DNA of 30,633 nt from UBA7398 sp947491605 (GCA_947491605.1 CANLJW010000014.1:1-30633); one strand, 5' to 3'; counted from the stretch's first letter, positions 15,795-25,187 are shown. The notes: a model not told the origin generated them from the sequence alone. A program made the numbers and translations.

Positions 15795-17033
15795 TTATTT
15801 TAGTTTTGCGAGCCTTTTCAGAATTGGTGGATGTGAATAGTGGACTGCCACATAAATTGGATGCGGGTTCAAATTACTTAACGAGTTCACAGATAATTTT
15901 TTCAAAGCAGAATACATATATTCAACGGCACCCGGATACGTTTCAATCGAATATTGATCGGCCTGATACTCGTTATATCTTGAAAAAGAATTATTAACCA
16001 AACCCAATACTGTTGAAACTGGCGCAAAGAGCAAGAAAAAAGCCAACATGGAAAGTTGAAAACTTGGAACATCCGACCCTAACGCGGCCGAAAGATTTGG
16101 GTTGCTCAACAGCCAACCCATCAAAGAGAAAAGAATCAATGTTTGCACATTACTAAAAAGGAACATTGTCAAAGTATGTTTGCGTTTGTAATGGCCAACT
16201 TCATGCGCCAAAACCGCAACTATTTCTTCGGTATTGAGTTTTTCAATCAGCGTGTCATATAAACCAATAATCTTAACTTTCCCCATTCCGGAGAAAAACG
16301 CATTCAGTTTTGTAGAGCGCTTTGAGGCATCCATTTCATAAAGCTTGGAAAGTGGAAATCCTTGAGATTTGCAATAAACCTCAATCGCATCCCGCAACTC
16401 CCCTTCTGGAAGCGGTTTCAACTTGTTGAACATTGGCAAAAATATCCGGGTTCCGAAGACAAACATAAATAGCGTAAAACTAGCTACCAAGAGCCAAGCA
16501 ACTAACCAGAAAACGCTTTGCAGCTCTTGATATATCCATGCAATTGCATAGAGAAGAGGTAGCCCAATTCCTAGACTCAGTAAAAGATTCTTAATTTGAT
16601 CAGCAATGAATAACTTAGGTGTTGTTTTATTGAATTCATACTTACTTTCGATTACAAATGTTGAGTAAATACCAGCTGGCAACGAGCCAACTGAACTCAA
16701 AACAATCAATATGCCGATGAAAAGAACTGTGACTAAAAGATCGTTAGAAATTCGCTCGCGAATGAAACCATCTAACTTGGCAAAAAATCCTAGAATTATC
16801 GCGGTTAGTATGACGCAGGTAGTAACTACCGACGAGATGCTCTCGAGTTTGTAATTTGCAGTTCCGTAAGCCATCGACTTCTGATATTCGGCCTCGCTAT
16901 AGATATCTTGTGCCTCTGGACCGAGCGGTTGATTCTTTGATTTTTCGTTTAAGAAATTGATGACTCGACCAGCGGCAAAATCAATCAATACAAAAGCAAT
17001 AATTCCAATTAACAGCCAATCTGCAGTACTCAT
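15795..17033 (-). CDS. M48 family membrane zinc endopeptidase (CAAX protease/Ste24 type)
   Basis: A 412-residue multi-pass membrane protease. Zinc ligands H277 and H281 with catalytic E278 sit in AHEVGHYKRKH, and the third ligand E355 is in NEYQADQYS. Several hydrophobic segments precede the catalytic domain (about 5-20, 67-85, 100-125, 145-195) and two follow the HExxH (about 290-310 and 328-350). Length and layout match Ste24-like rather than the shorter HtpX proteins. In bacteria such enzymes are linked to membrane protein quality control. AGGAG precedes the ATG. It is the last gene of the minus-strand run, and its stop codon borders the tRNA-Val insertion. Confidence 0.9.
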   Translation of the reverse strand: MSTADWLLIGIIAFVLIDFAAGRVINFLNEKSKNQPLGPEAQDIYSEAEYQKSMAYGTANYKLESISSVVTTCVILTAIILGFFAKLDGFIRERISNDLLVTVLFIGILIVLSSVGSLPAGIYSTFVIESKYEFNKTTPKLFIADQIKNLLLSLGIGLPLLYAIAWIYQELQSVFWLVAWLLVASFTLFMFVFGTRIFLPMFNKLKPLPEGELRDAIEVYCKSQGFPLSKLYEMDASKRSTKLNAFFSGMGKVKIIGLYDTLIEKLNTEEIVAVLAHEVGHYKRKHTLTMFLFSNVQTLILFSLMGWLLSNPNLSAALGSDVPSFQLSMLAFFLLFAPVSTVLGLVNNSFSRYNEYQADQYSIETYPGAVEYMYSALKKLSVNSLSNLNPHPIYVAVHYSHPPILKRLAKLK

Positions 17034-17053
17034 TATTCTCCTAACTTACTCTT

Positions 17054-17677
17054 TTAAATTTTATCGGTCGGCCGCAATTGTGAAATCTGATTTGAAATAT
17101 CAACCTTTCCATCTTTTACTAAGCCAGCAATAACGCCTTCCAGATCGGCTTTAGTTTTATTCTGACTCATTTTGAACGATATTTCTAACCGTGAAACTTC
17201 AAGTTCAACTCCAACAATTGCTCGTAATTGCCCAGCCACGTAATCTTCCGGTGCATCGGCAACGTTCCAAGGTTTATCACGACCAGATTCAAATTTCTCC
17301 GTTAACGCACTTACCTGTCCCCGCAACCATTCGACATCATCATGAATCACTAATTTTCCATAGACATGAGCCATCATGTAATCCCAAGTCGGCACAACTT
17401 TCCCATGTTCTTTCTTAGTTGCATACCAAGAAGGCGAAATATAGGCATCGTTTACGGTAGCTATAAAAAGCGCATCTACCGAAGTTTCAAGTGACCACTG
17501 CTGGTTTCCGCGCGCTAAATGACCAACTATAGATTTCGTGCTTTCTTGGAATAGAACTGGGATAAAAGTTGAAACTATTCCTGCGGTTGTATAAGAAATT
17601 AAATGCCCAGCATTTATTGCTCTAAGGAAGACCTGGCCAGCTTCATCCCCTGGTTCAAAGTGTTTAGGTATATACAT
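17054..17677 (-). CDS. PaiB-like FMN-binding protein
   Basis: A 207-residue member of the PaiB family, with MYIPKHFEPGD at the N-terminus and YISPSWYATKKEHGKVVPTWDY in the middle, both hallmarks of the family, whose fold is a split-barrel flavin-binding domain. Bacillus PaiB was described as a negative regulator of sporulation and protease genes; no helix-turn-helix is seen here, so a flavin-dependent enzyme is equally possible. It follows the DapB-like gene by 3 bases and precedes the M48 gene by 20, so all three are probably co-transcribed. Confidence 0.85.
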   Translation of the reverse strand: MYIPKHFEPGDEAGQVFLRAINAGHLISYTTAGIVSTFIPVLFQESTKSIVGHLARGNQQWSLETSVDALFIATVNDAYISPSWYATKKEHGKVVPTWDYMMAHVYGKLVIHDDVEWLRGQVSALTEKFESGRDKPWNVADAPEDYVAGQLRAIVGVELEVSRLEISFKMSQNKTKADLEGVIAGLVKDGKVDISNQISQLRPTDKI

Positions 17678-17680
17678 TGT

Positions 17681-18475
17681 TTATCCGAGTAAAATATTTT
17701 CTAATCCGCGAGTTAAACCAACCGTTGATATAACTGCCTTAGCAGCTAATAAAGTGCCATCCACATAAGGTTCTGCAGAACTTCCAGCATCAAATCTAAT
17801 TGAAAGTCGTTGATCTGGTAGGCCGAAAATTACCTCAGTAGATACCACAAAACTTGGTAGCCGGATCGAATGAACTTGGGTGCCGCCAATATCAGCACCT
17901 CTAGCTTCTTGTGGACCAGCAATATCTTTTACCGGTACGCCAATTTCTGGTTTATGGACTGCGCTCAATTTTTCAGCCAGTTCTCGCGCAGTACCGCTCG
18001 GCACATCAGGTTTCTTCTTGCTTGCATAATCTATAACTTCCCACTGCGGTAAATGTTTAGCAACCATAAGTGCGGCAGCTTGTGCTAACGCTGCAGTAAG
18101 CGCGTAATTTCCTGCGGCAATTACTCCGACATTTTTAGCCTTTGCAGCGCTTTCAATCTCGGCAAAATCTTCAGCTGACATCCCAGATGATCCGACAACA
18201 ACGTGAACGCCTGCAGCTATCGCAGCAAGTGTGTTGGCTTTAACGGATGCATACCCGGTGTATTCGATCATTACATCTACTCCAGCAAGCGCTTTGTTGA
18301 GATCCGAATAAATCGGCGTTCCCCAATGTGTGCCCCCGATAACTTCGCCCAGATCTTTACCACCCGTTGTTCTGGTGAGTGCAGAAGTTAATTCAAATTC
18401 AGCACTGGCATGTAAGGCCGTTGCTAGAGCTTTTCCGGTCCATCCAGTCGCCCCCGCCAAGCAGATTTTAATCAT
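17681..18475 (-). CDS. DapB-like dihydrodipicolinate reductase family protein, atypical active site
   Basis: A 264-residue NAD(P)-dependent reductase of the DapB fold: dinucleotide loop GATGWTG (residues 8-14), VGSSGMS near 94, NYALTAAL near 123 and KKKPDVPSGTARELA (153-167). In standard DapB the stretch before PSGTA is HHRHK, containing the proton-donor histidine; here it is ASKKK, so the histidines are missing although the lysine and PSGTA remain. It may be a paralogue acting on another imine or ketone. I chose the ATG at 18475 rather than one 16 codons upstream, because MIKICLAGATG fits the family start and the longer version overlaps the EamA gene. Confidence 0.72.
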   Translation of the reverse strand: MIKICLAGATGWTGKALATALHASAEFELTSALTRTTGGKDLGEVIGGTHWGTPIYSDLNKALAGVDVMIEYTGYASVKANTLAAIAAGVHVVVGSSGMSAEDFAEIESAAKAKNVGVIAAGNYALTAALAQAAALMVAKHLPQWEVIDYASKKKPDVPSGTARELAEKLSAVHKPEIGVPVKDIAGPQEARGADIGGTQVHSIRLPSFVVSTEVIFGLPDQRLSIRFDAGSSAEPYVDGTLLAAKAVISTVGLTRGLENILLG

Positions 18476-18485
18476 GAAACCGACC

Positions 18486-19367
18486 CTATCTCTTAATTTC
18501 TTTTGTAACCAATAACACTCCAAGTGCGGCTAATACCATACCGAAAATTCCTATCAAACTTATTCGTTCCCCAAAGAGAATAAAAGCTTGAATCGCAGTT
18601 GATGGTGGTACTAAATAATACAAACTAGCAACTGAGGTAGCGCTATCAGTTCGCAGCATATAAAAGAGTAGGAATATCGAACCAATCGATAGAGCCAGCA
18701 CGATCCAAGAAAGCGCCAAAATAAATCTTAGATTAACAACCACGGTTGTATCTTCAAAAACTATCGCGAGAATGAAAAATATAATGGTTGCAGCTGCATA
18801 CTGCACTGCTGTTCCAGATAAAAAAGATATTGTGTTACCAGTACGTTTTTGCAATAAGTAACCCACCGTAGTCCCCAGCAGGGCGAGAAAGCATGAAAAT
18901 AAACCAAGCCCAGAATAATTTGTAGAGTAATCACCTTGCAGAATTTTTGGCAGTAACAAAAGCGCCACACCAACTAGCCCTAAGAATAAGCCAAGCAACT
19001 GCACTATCCGTAATTTCTCGCGAAACATTGGGACTGCTATCAAAGAGACAAAGACTGGTTGCAAACTAACAATCACTGCTGTGATTCCTGCCGATACTCC
19101 TAAATGCACAGCATAGAAAACGCCTGCAATATAAAGTACGTGCAAAAAAATACTAACCAATATCGATTCTTTGACCTGAGACCTAGAGATCCGCAATGAT
19201 TCTTTTGCTAACTTAGCTAAAGCCACCAAAACAACGGTAGCGGCGAAATATCTAATAGTTAAAAAAGTAAACGGAGATGCGTACGGGAGAATATATTTTG
19301 CGCCAATAAATCCGGTGCTCCAGAGTAAAACGAATATCGCCGGCGCGAACCGTTTAACTAAAAGCAA
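18486..19367 (-). CDS. EamA/DMT-superfamily transporter
   Basis: A 293-residue membrane protein with about ten hydrophobic helices in two repeats. FVLLWSTGFIGAKYILPYASPF at the N-terminus and the second-repeat pattern ending in PPSTAIQAFILFGERISLIGIFGMVLAALGVLL are characteristic of EamA exporters of amino acids and metabolites. The start is TTG at 19367, just after the dppF stop and behind a purine-rich AGAAAG; no better in-frame start is obvious. Position after a peptide importer would fit export of surplus amino acids, which is inference. Confidence 0.85.
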   Translation of the reverse strand: MLLVKRFAPAIFVLLWSTGFIGAKYILPYASPFTFLTIRYFAATVVLVALAKLAKESLRISRSQVKESILVSIFLHVLYIAGVFYAVHLGVSAGITAVIVSLQPVFVSLIAVPMFREKLRIVQLLGLFLGLVGVALLLLPKILQGDYSTNYSGLGLFSCFLALLGTTVGYLLQKRTGNTISFLSGTAVQYAAATIIFFILAIVFEDTTVVVNLRFILALSWIVLALSIGSIFLLFYMLRTDSATSVASLYYLVPPSTAIQAFILFGERISLIGIFGMVLAALGVLLVTKEIKR

Positions 19368-19370
19368 TTC

Positions 19371-20339
19371 TTAACTTTCTGGAAAATGACAAGCCACCAT
19401 GGTTTTACCAATTTGAATTAGCGGCGGCTTCGTTGCACATATATCTTGCGCTTTCCAACATCTAGTTCTAAACCGGCACCCGGTTGGTGGATTTATCGGA
19501 TTAGGAATATCTCCGGATAACCGAATTCGCTCCCGCGCGCCTGATGCATCTGGATCCGCGCTTGGCACCGCTGACATCAGAGCTTTTGTATATGGGTGCT
19601 TAGGCGAGGCGTAAAGCGATACATGATCGGAAACTTCCACAATATTGCCCGCATACATAACTGCTACCCGTTGTGCGAAATGTTTAACTACCGCAAGGTC
19701 ATGTGCAATAAAAATAAAGGAGAGGTTGAAATCAGATTGCAGACTTTGTAATAGATTTAAAATCTGCGCTTGAATAGAGACATCGAGAGCACTGACCGGT
19801 TCATCGGCAATAATCAATTTCGGCTTCAATGCCAGAGCACGCGCGATCCCAATTCGTTGCCGTTGGCCGCCCGAAAATTCATGCGGATATCGGTTGTAAT
19901 GCTCTGGATTCAATCCGACGATTTCCAGAAGTTCTTGTACTTGTTTTTTTACATCCACCCCTGGATTTATCCCATGAATCTTAAGCGGTGTGGCAATAAT
20001 TGTTCCGACAGTATGTCGTGGATTTAGCGAAGCATACGGATCTTGAAAAATCATTTGAATTTGCGGTCGCAGTTCTTTGAATTCACTTGCTTTCATCTTC
20101 GAGATTTCTCGGCCTTCAAATTCAATCGATCCTGACGTAGTGGGTATCAATTTCGTAATTAATCTGCCAGTCGTGGATTTTCCGCAACCAGATTCTCCAA
20201 CTAGCCCAAGAGTTTCACCAACATTTAATTCAAAAGAAACGTTATCTACCGCGTGCACAAACTCTCGTTTGCCAAAAATCTTCTTGTTTTTACTAGGGAA
20301 ATGCTTAGTGAGATCCGTAACTTTTAATAGTGGCGTCAT
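19371..20339 (-). CDS. peptide ABC transporter ATP-binding protein (OppF/DppF type)
   Basis: A 322-residue ATPase of the oligopeptide/nickel uptake family. Walker A GESGCGKST (48-56), Q-loop QMIFQDPYASLNPR, signature FSGGQRQRIGIARAL and Walker B LIIADEP followed by the D-loop SALD are intact. The C-terminal oligo/dipeptide extension carries a cysteine-containing PPTGCRFRTRC segment, seen in family members. Its ATG overlaps the preceding ATPase by four bases. The two ATPases form the heterodimeric motor of the importer encoded upstream. Confidence 0.93.
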   Translation of the reverse strand: MTPLLKVTDLTKHFPSKNKKIFGKREFVHAVDNVSFELNVGETLGLVGESGCGKSTTGRLITKLIPTTSGSIEFEGREISKMKASEFKELRPQIQMIFQDPYASLNPRHTVGTIIATPLKIHGINPGVDVKKQVQELLEIVGLNPEHYNRYPHEFSGGQRQRIGIARALALKPKLIIADEPVSALDVSIQAQILNLLQSLQSDFNLSFIFIAHDLAVVKHFAQRVAVMYAGNIVEVSDHVSLYASPKHPYTKALMSAVPSADPDASGARERIRLSGDIPNPINPPTGCRFRTRCWKAQDICATKPPLIQIGKTMVACHFPES

Positions 20340-21361
20340 AATTTTGGCGCAATCTCACTCTTAAAAATCGCCACTCGATCAGTTTCCGATAGATGGCAGC
20401 TAACTAAATGGCTGCTATTAAATTTAGCTCCGGCAAGTTCGGGCATCACAGATTCACAATCGACCTTTGAACGATTCTTGTAGCTGCACCTTGGGCTAAA
20501 AGAGCAACCACTTGGCAAAGTAATCAAACTCGGCGGGGTTCCCGGAATCGCTAGAAGTTCTGAATCGGTAGCTCCGGTTAATTTAGGTATTGAAGTGAGT
20601 AAGCCCCAGGCGTATGGGTGTTCTGGGGTTTTAAGCAATTCACGCACAGTTCCGCGTTCAATCGCTTTGCCGGCGTACATTAAAAGCACATCGTCAGCGA
20701 TTTCAGCAACAACGCCTAAGTCGTGTGTAATCATCAATATTGAGGAACCGAATTCGCGTTGCAAATCTCGTAATAGATCCAGAATTTGTGCTTGTACTGT
20801 TACATCTAGCGCCGTGGTTGGTTCGTCAGCGATAAGTAGTTTGGGATTACACGAAAGTGACATCGCAATCATTACCCGCTGGCGCATTCCACCTGAAAAC
20901 TGATGTGGGAAATCTTCAATTCGTTGCGTTGGATTGGGAATTCCAACTCGTCCTAACATTTCGACAGCCACTTGTTTAGCAGCTTTTTTGGAAACTTTAT
21001 TATGAACTTGATATGCCTCCGCAATTTGATCACCAACTTTGAAAAAAGGATGCAACGCCGCTAATGAATCCTGAAAGATCATCGCCATCGACTTGCCACG
21101 TAATTTGTTCACTTCAGCTTCGGTTGCTTGATTTACATCTACGCCATCGATAAGAATTTCCCCGGAAACAGCGGCGCGACTGCCTTTATGCAAACCCATA
21201 ATCGCAAGGCTTGTTACTGACTTTCCCGAACCCGATTCGCCCACAATTCCAAGCGTTTTACCGGCTTCGATTTCAAAGGAAACGCCATCCACTGCTTTAA
21301 CTAAACCATCATCGGTTTGGAAATGAACTTTCAAATCTTTAACTTGTAAAATTGCGGTCAT
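20336..21361 (-). CDS. peptide ABC transporter ATP-binding protein (OppD/DppD type)
   Basis: A 341-residue ATPase, partner of the OppF/DppF-type subunit. Walker A GESGSGKS near 38, Q-loop MIFQDSLAALHP, signature FSGGMRQRVMIAMAL-like (FSGGMRQRVMIAMSL) and Walker B LLIADEP are present. The C-terminal oligopeptide-transporter domain contains LITLPSGCSFSPRCSY. Start and stop overlap neighbours by four bases on each side, so translation is coupled with dppB and dppF. Confidence 0.93.
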   Translation of the reverse strand: MTAILQVKDLKVHFQTDDGLVKAVDGVSFEIEAGKTLGIVGESGSGKSVTSLAIMGLHKGSRAAVSGEILIDGVDVNQATEAEVNKLRGKSMAMIFQDSLAALHPFFKVGDQIAEAYQVHNKVSKKAAKQVAVEMLGRVGIPNPTQRIEDFPHQFSGGMRQRVMIAMSLSCNPKLLIADEPTTALDVTVQAQILDLLRDLQREFGSSILMITHDLGVVAEIADDVLLMYAGKAIERGTVRELLKTPEHPYAWGLLTSIPKLTGATDSELLAIPGTPPSLITLPSGCSFSPRCSYKNRSKVDCESVMPELAGAKFNSSHLVSCHLSETDRVAIFKSEIAPKL

Positions 21362-22350
21362 GCCAGTCGAACCTTTGGATCTAAAACCATGTAAACCAAA
21401 TCAACCACGATGTTAGCAATTACGATAAATACAGCCGCTACCATCACTGTTCCAACAATTACTGGCAAATCAACATTGCTAACCGCCTCAGTTGCTAATT
21501 TACCTAAACCGGGAATATTAAAAACATATTCTGTGATAACTGCGCCGCCTAAAAGTGCGCCTAAATCCAACCCGAATACCGTAATGATGGGAGTAATGGC
21601 AGCCCGCAATACGTGTTTAAAATTAACTCTGCGGGTAGAAAGTCCTTTAGCGCGCGCAGTCCGAATGTAATCTTCGCTCATAACTTCGATCATCCCGGCA
21701 CGGGTAAGCCGCGCATAAATTGCTGAAAGAAGAAACCCCAAAGTTATCCAGGGCAAAATCATTCCCTGTGCCCATTCCATTGGGTAGTCATTAGGTGAGA
21801 CGTAGCCAGGTGAAGATAGCCAACCCAACTTATCAACCAAAATAAATTGTAAAACTAAACCAACAAAATATATTTGTAGTGATGCGCCAGCCAGCGCCGT
21901 GCCTTGTGAAAATTTATCTATCCAAGTAGCCCGTCGTAGCGCTGAGACGATTCCACTTGATAGGCCAATAAGTAGCCAAAGGATTGATGCACCAAATGCA
22001 ATTGATAAAGTCGCCGGTGCACGATCTTTCAATAAAAACGTAACCGGTTGATCAGTTTGATATGAGTAACCAAGACAAGGTGCCGCGCAATCAAGTTGTG
22101 CTTCGCTACCAGCTAAATAGGTGCGACCTGAAACTATTCCTTTAACAAATCTAAAATACTGCTCTGGAAGTGGAATATCGAGTTCTAACGCATGTCGGAT
22201 TTCAGCCATCAACTCGGGGGTGCAACTCTTGCCACAAGCTAGCCGAGCTGGGTCCGCCGGCAAGACAAAGAAAAGACCAAAAACGAAAATGCTGACAAAA
22301 ACCATCACAGTTGCGCCACCGATTAGTCGGCGAACTAGATAAGTCAGCAT
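21358..22350 (-). CDS. peptide ABC transporter permease (OppB/DppB type)
   Basis: A 330-residue permease with an N-terminal membrane helix (about 9-31), a long external loop containing two cysteine pairs (ACGKSC near 38-43 and DCAAPC near 87-92, possible disulphides), and five further helices. The cytoplasmic EAA-type loop that contacts the ATPase is YIRTARAKGLSTRRVNFKHVLRAAI near residue 228. A GGGAG ribosome binding site lies before the ATG. It is separated from the substrate-binding protein gene by a strong hairpin, so its expression is probably lower than that gene's. Confidence 0.92.
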   Translation of the reverse strand: MLTYLVRRLIGGATVMVFVSIFVFGLFFVLPADPARLACGKSCTPELMAEIRHALELDIPLPEQYFRFVKGIVSGRTYLAGSEAQLDCAAPCLGYSYQTDQPVTFLLKDRAPATLSIAFGASILWLLIGLSSGIVSALRRATWIDKFSQGTALAGASLQIYFVGLVLQFILVDKLGWLSSPGYVSPNDYPMEWAQGMILPWITLGFLLSAIYARLTRAGMIEVMSEDYIRTARAKGLSTRRVNFKHVLRAAITPIITVFGLDLGALLGGAVITEYVFNIPGLGKLATEAVSNVDLPVIVGTVMVAAVFIVIANIVVDLVYMVLDPKVRLA

Positions 22351-22367
22351 TTTTTCTCCCTAACAAA

Positions 22368-22403
22368 GAGTTACCCGATACCTATTTAGATATCGGGTAA
22401 CTC
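22368..22403 (-). terminator. intercistronic hairpin after the substrate-binding protein gene
   Basis: A perfect 13-bp inverted repeat (GAGTTACCCGATA and its complement) around a 10-base loop lies between the binding-protein stop (22422) and dppB (22350). On the minus strand it is followed by TTTGTT and then the dppB ribosome binding site, so the U tract is weak. A partial terminator or 3' stabiliser giving the binding protein more mRNA than the permease is the likely role. Confidence 0.75.
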
Positions 22404-22421
22404 AATTGTTTACTTAATTTA

Positions 22422-24155
22422 TTACTTTCGAACGAATGCAGCTAGTGGGCTGAGCGTTCCATAGCCACCATCTGCTTGAACGCCACCAAGTTTGGAACCA
22501 GTCATAAAGGTTGCTGCTTCGATGTACATAGGTACAATTCCCGCAAAATCAACAATTATTTTCTGTTCTAAATCACCTAGCGCTTTATCGGACTTCAGAG
22601 CATCAGTAATCATGTCCGCTTTTTCGAAGAGCGACTGCATTGATGGTTCATTCTGACGCGAGTAGTTAGAGTGTGAATCTGTTGGAGACATAGTGCGACC
22701 ATCTAGCAACGCTGGAACAATTCCAGATGCTGCAGCCCAGTCAAATCCCCAAGAAGTTTGAATCACATCAGGTTGCACAACGCCAACATCGCGTTGTCCG
22801 ATTCTGGTGTAGTAACCAGCGCGATCAAGTTTCATCATCGTGACTTTAAATCCAGCTGCTAGTAACGCTTGTTGCACTGCAGCTGCGCGAGCAGGCTCTG
22901 TACCTTTATCGCGATAAGCCAAGATTAGATCCTTCTTTGCGTTTGGTGATTTAGCAAGCAGCGCCTTTGCGGCATCTGTCTGGCCTTCTGGACTCTTATG
23001 GACATCTCGGCCGCAAACATTGAAATTACGATAGGCATTCTTCAAAGATGTTGGAATCAATGAGTTGCTGTACGCACCCGCATAAGTTCCACCAGCTGCT
23101 AGTAATACAGTCTCTAAATTAACAGCGCATTGAATTGCTTTACGTACGTTCACATCTTTGACCGTATCCATGTTGATCGCTAAATAACGAGCATATGGCG
23201 AGTCAAATGCATAAAGTCGATCCTTGAAGATCGGGCTATAGGTCATTGCTTCCGCAAGGTTTGTCACCATTTGGGTATCAAGTGACATTGCTCGCTTGGC
23301 TTCGCCGCTATCGGAGAAGAGCATGTTCTCTAGAGCGTTCTGTTCGTATCCGAACTTGACCACAATCTTATCTGGGTAATTCCAGCGAAGCGGATCACTC
23401 TTTGGATCCCAATTTTTATTGCGGATCAAAGTCATGTTCTTGCCACGATTATAAGATTCGATTTTATATGGACCAGAAGATACTGGGCGCAAATCGTAAT
23501 TTTGCTTTGTATCTTTGGCTTTTGGCACTGGTGAGAACGAACCGAAAGTTGTTACATATGCAAAATATGGAACTGCATACGCTAACTTGTAAGTAATTGC
23601 GTCGCCTTTAGGCGAGCAAGTAATGGAAGTTAGATCTCCAGTTGGATCGGTATAAGGACCTTTGAACCCAGTTTCATTTTGCAAGAAATCTTTAGCGTAA
23701 GTTGTGCCACCATCAAGGATGTCGTCGTTGTATGAACGCATAGTTCCGTATTTAAGATCTTGACAAGTAATTTTGGAACCATCTTCATACTTCAAATTTG
23801 CGCGAAGTTTAAAGGTCCAAGTTTTACCGTTATCTTTTGTGGTTCCTAAATCTGCTGCAACATCTGGCACTAATTCAGTTTTACCGTTAATAGTGCGGTA
23901 TTGCGTAAGGGTGCGGATGAAGAAGCGATAGAAATCTAAAGTTCCACCAACGTAGTTACGAGCTGGATCAATATGCTCGAAATCTCCTTGGTTCAGAATA
24001 GTTAGAGTTCCGCCGGTTACCGCACCTTTAACAGCTGGTGCTGGCCCACTCCAAGACGCTGGCGTCGCCGCTTGCGCAGTCGGTGCCATTGACATCGCGG
24101 TTGCTCCTAAAGCTAGCGCACCTACCGATGCTAAGAATTTATTTCTTAGGCTCAT
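22422..24155 (-). CDS. extracellular solute-binding protein family 5 (peptide-binding)
   Basis: A 577-residue substrate-binding protein of the DppA/OppA type, which captures peptides for the ABC importer. The signal peptide is MSLRNKFLASVGALALGATA followed by MSMAPTAQA, with likely signal peptidase I cleavage after A29; no lipobox cysteine exists, which is unusual for a Gram-positive binding protein. Family features include GGTLTILNQGDFEHIDPARNY near the mature start, WTFKLRANLKYEDGSKIT, and the closing region near DVIQTSWGFDW. AGAAGG precedes the ATG. It lies between the two permease genes, flanked by hairpins on both sides. Confidence 0.9.
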   Translation of the reverse strand: MSLRNKFLASVGALALGATAMSMAPTAQAATPASWSGPAPAVKGAVTGGTLTILNQGDFEHIDPARNYVGGTLDFYRFFIRTLTQYRTINGKTELVPDVAADLGTTKDNGKTWTFKLRANLKYEDGSKITCQDLKYGTMRSYNDDILDGGTTYAKDFLQNETGFKGPYTDPTGDLTSITCSPKGDAITYKLAYAVPYFAYVTTFGSFSPVPKAKDTKQNYDLRPVSSGPYKIESYNRGKNMTLIRNKNWDPKSDPLRWNYPDKIVVKFGYEQNALENMLFSDSGEAKRAMSLDTQMVTNLAEAMTYSPIFKDRLYAFDSPYARYLAINMDTVKDVNVRKAIQCAVNLETVLLAAGGTYAGAYSNSLIPTSLKNAYRNFNVCGRDVHKSPEGQTDAAKALLAKSPNAKKDLILAYRDKGTEPARAAAVQQALLAAGFKVTMMKLDRAGYYTRIGQRDVGVVQPDVIQTSWGFDWAAASGIVPALLDGRTMSPTDSHSNYSRQNEPSMQSLFEKADMITDALKSDKALGDLEQKIIVDFAGIVPMYIEAATFMTGSKLGGVQADGGYGTLSPLAAFVRK

Positions 24156-24202
24156 ACTTTGCCTTCTCTCGAGTTGTATTTGTCCATGGGTTTTATTTTA
24201 AT

Positions 24203-24231
24203 CTCCCAATAATTGTTAACATTATCGGGAA
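24203..24231 (-). other. possible hairpin overlapping the dppC stop codon
   Basis: On the minus strand CCCGATAAT pairs with ATTATTGGG (one G-U pair), plus an outer T-A pair and T-G wobble, around a 7-base loop. It covers the dppC stop and precedes the binding-protein gene. It may protect or process the dppC/binding-protein boundary; the stem is AT-rich and could be chance. Confidence 0.4.
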
Positions 24232-25187
24232 CTCTTTGGGTCTAGGGCATCTCTTACGCTATCCCCTAATAGATTGAATGCAAGCACCAAAATGAAGAGC
24301 GCAAATCCTGGGATAAAGGTATACATCGGATCCACCCGATAGAACGGAACTGAGGCTAAAAGCATCGCTCCCCAATCAGAAGTAGGTTCGATAACGCCAG
24401 CGCCAAGGAAGGTTAGCGCAGCCTCGGTAGTGATAAAGGTAGGGATATTTAAAGCTACTGTCACCAGAATTGGCGCCCATAGATTCGGCAGGATTTCTCT
24501 AAATACCAAATGCCATCTACTCGCACCAAGCGCGCGAGCTGCTTCGATAAATTCGCGCTCTCGAAGTGAAATTACTTGGCCACGGACAATTCTTGCAATG
24601 TATGGCCAGCCAAATGTTGAAATAACAAAAATCATCACCGGAATTCGAACACCATTCCCATCCGGTAATCCGGCTCTAGTTAAGACACTCTCAAGAACCG
24701 GGGTTATAGCTAACGCAAATAAGATCGATGGAAAGGCCAGAATGATCTCCATCAAACGCGAAAGTACTTGATCTACTTTGCCACCAAAGAAACCAGACAT
24801 TAATCCGATGCTCACACCGATAACAGTGGCAATTACCGTTGCAATTAGCGCGATCGAGAGTGATGTTCGCGCACCGAATACAAAGCGTAGAAAAATATCG
24901 CGACCAGTTCGTGGTTCAACGCCAAACCAATGTTGCGTTGAAATCCCACCAAAGGCACCAATCGGCATCGCACCCCTATCTGCATCAAGGGTTTCAGGAT
25001 GGAATGCATCCGGGGTCGTATGTAATATCTTCGGAAAAATCGGTGCGATGATCCCAATAAATAAAAATATGAAAACAAAAAAACTTGAGATCCAGGCAGT
25101 GCGATCGGATTTTAAATGTGACCAAGCAATCGCGGCTGGTGATCGCCCTGTAATCGGGGCGGCTTCAATCGCCTTCAAAGCTGGCAT
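24222..25187 (-). CDS. peptide ABC transporter permease (OppC/DppC type)
   Basis: A permease of about 321 residues with an N-terminal cytoplasmic stretch, a first helix near 31-53, a long external loop (GGISTQHWFGVEPRTGRDIFLR is the classic OppC segment), and five more helices. The ATPase-contacting loop is FIEAARALGASRWHLVFREILPN near residue 217. Translation can begin at ATG 25187 or the GTG one codon upstream. It is the first gene of the minus-strand transport operon, divergent from the MFS gene across an 88-base gap. Confidence 0.92.
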   Translation of the reverse strand: MPALKAIEAAPITGRSPAAIAWSHLKSDRTAWISSFFVFIFLFIGIIAPIFPKILHTTPDAFHPETLDADRGAMPIGAFGGISTQHWFGVEPRTGRDIFLRFVFGARTSLSIALIATVIATVIGVSIGLMSGFFGGKVDQVLSRLMEIILAFPSILFALAITPVLESVLTRAGLPDGNGVRIPVMIFVISTFGWPYIARIVRGQVISLREREFIEAARALGASRWHLVFREILPNLWAPILVTVALNIPTFITTEAALTFLGAGVIEPTSDWGAMLLASVPFYRVDPMYTFIPGFALFILVLAFNLLGDSVRDALDPKSSR

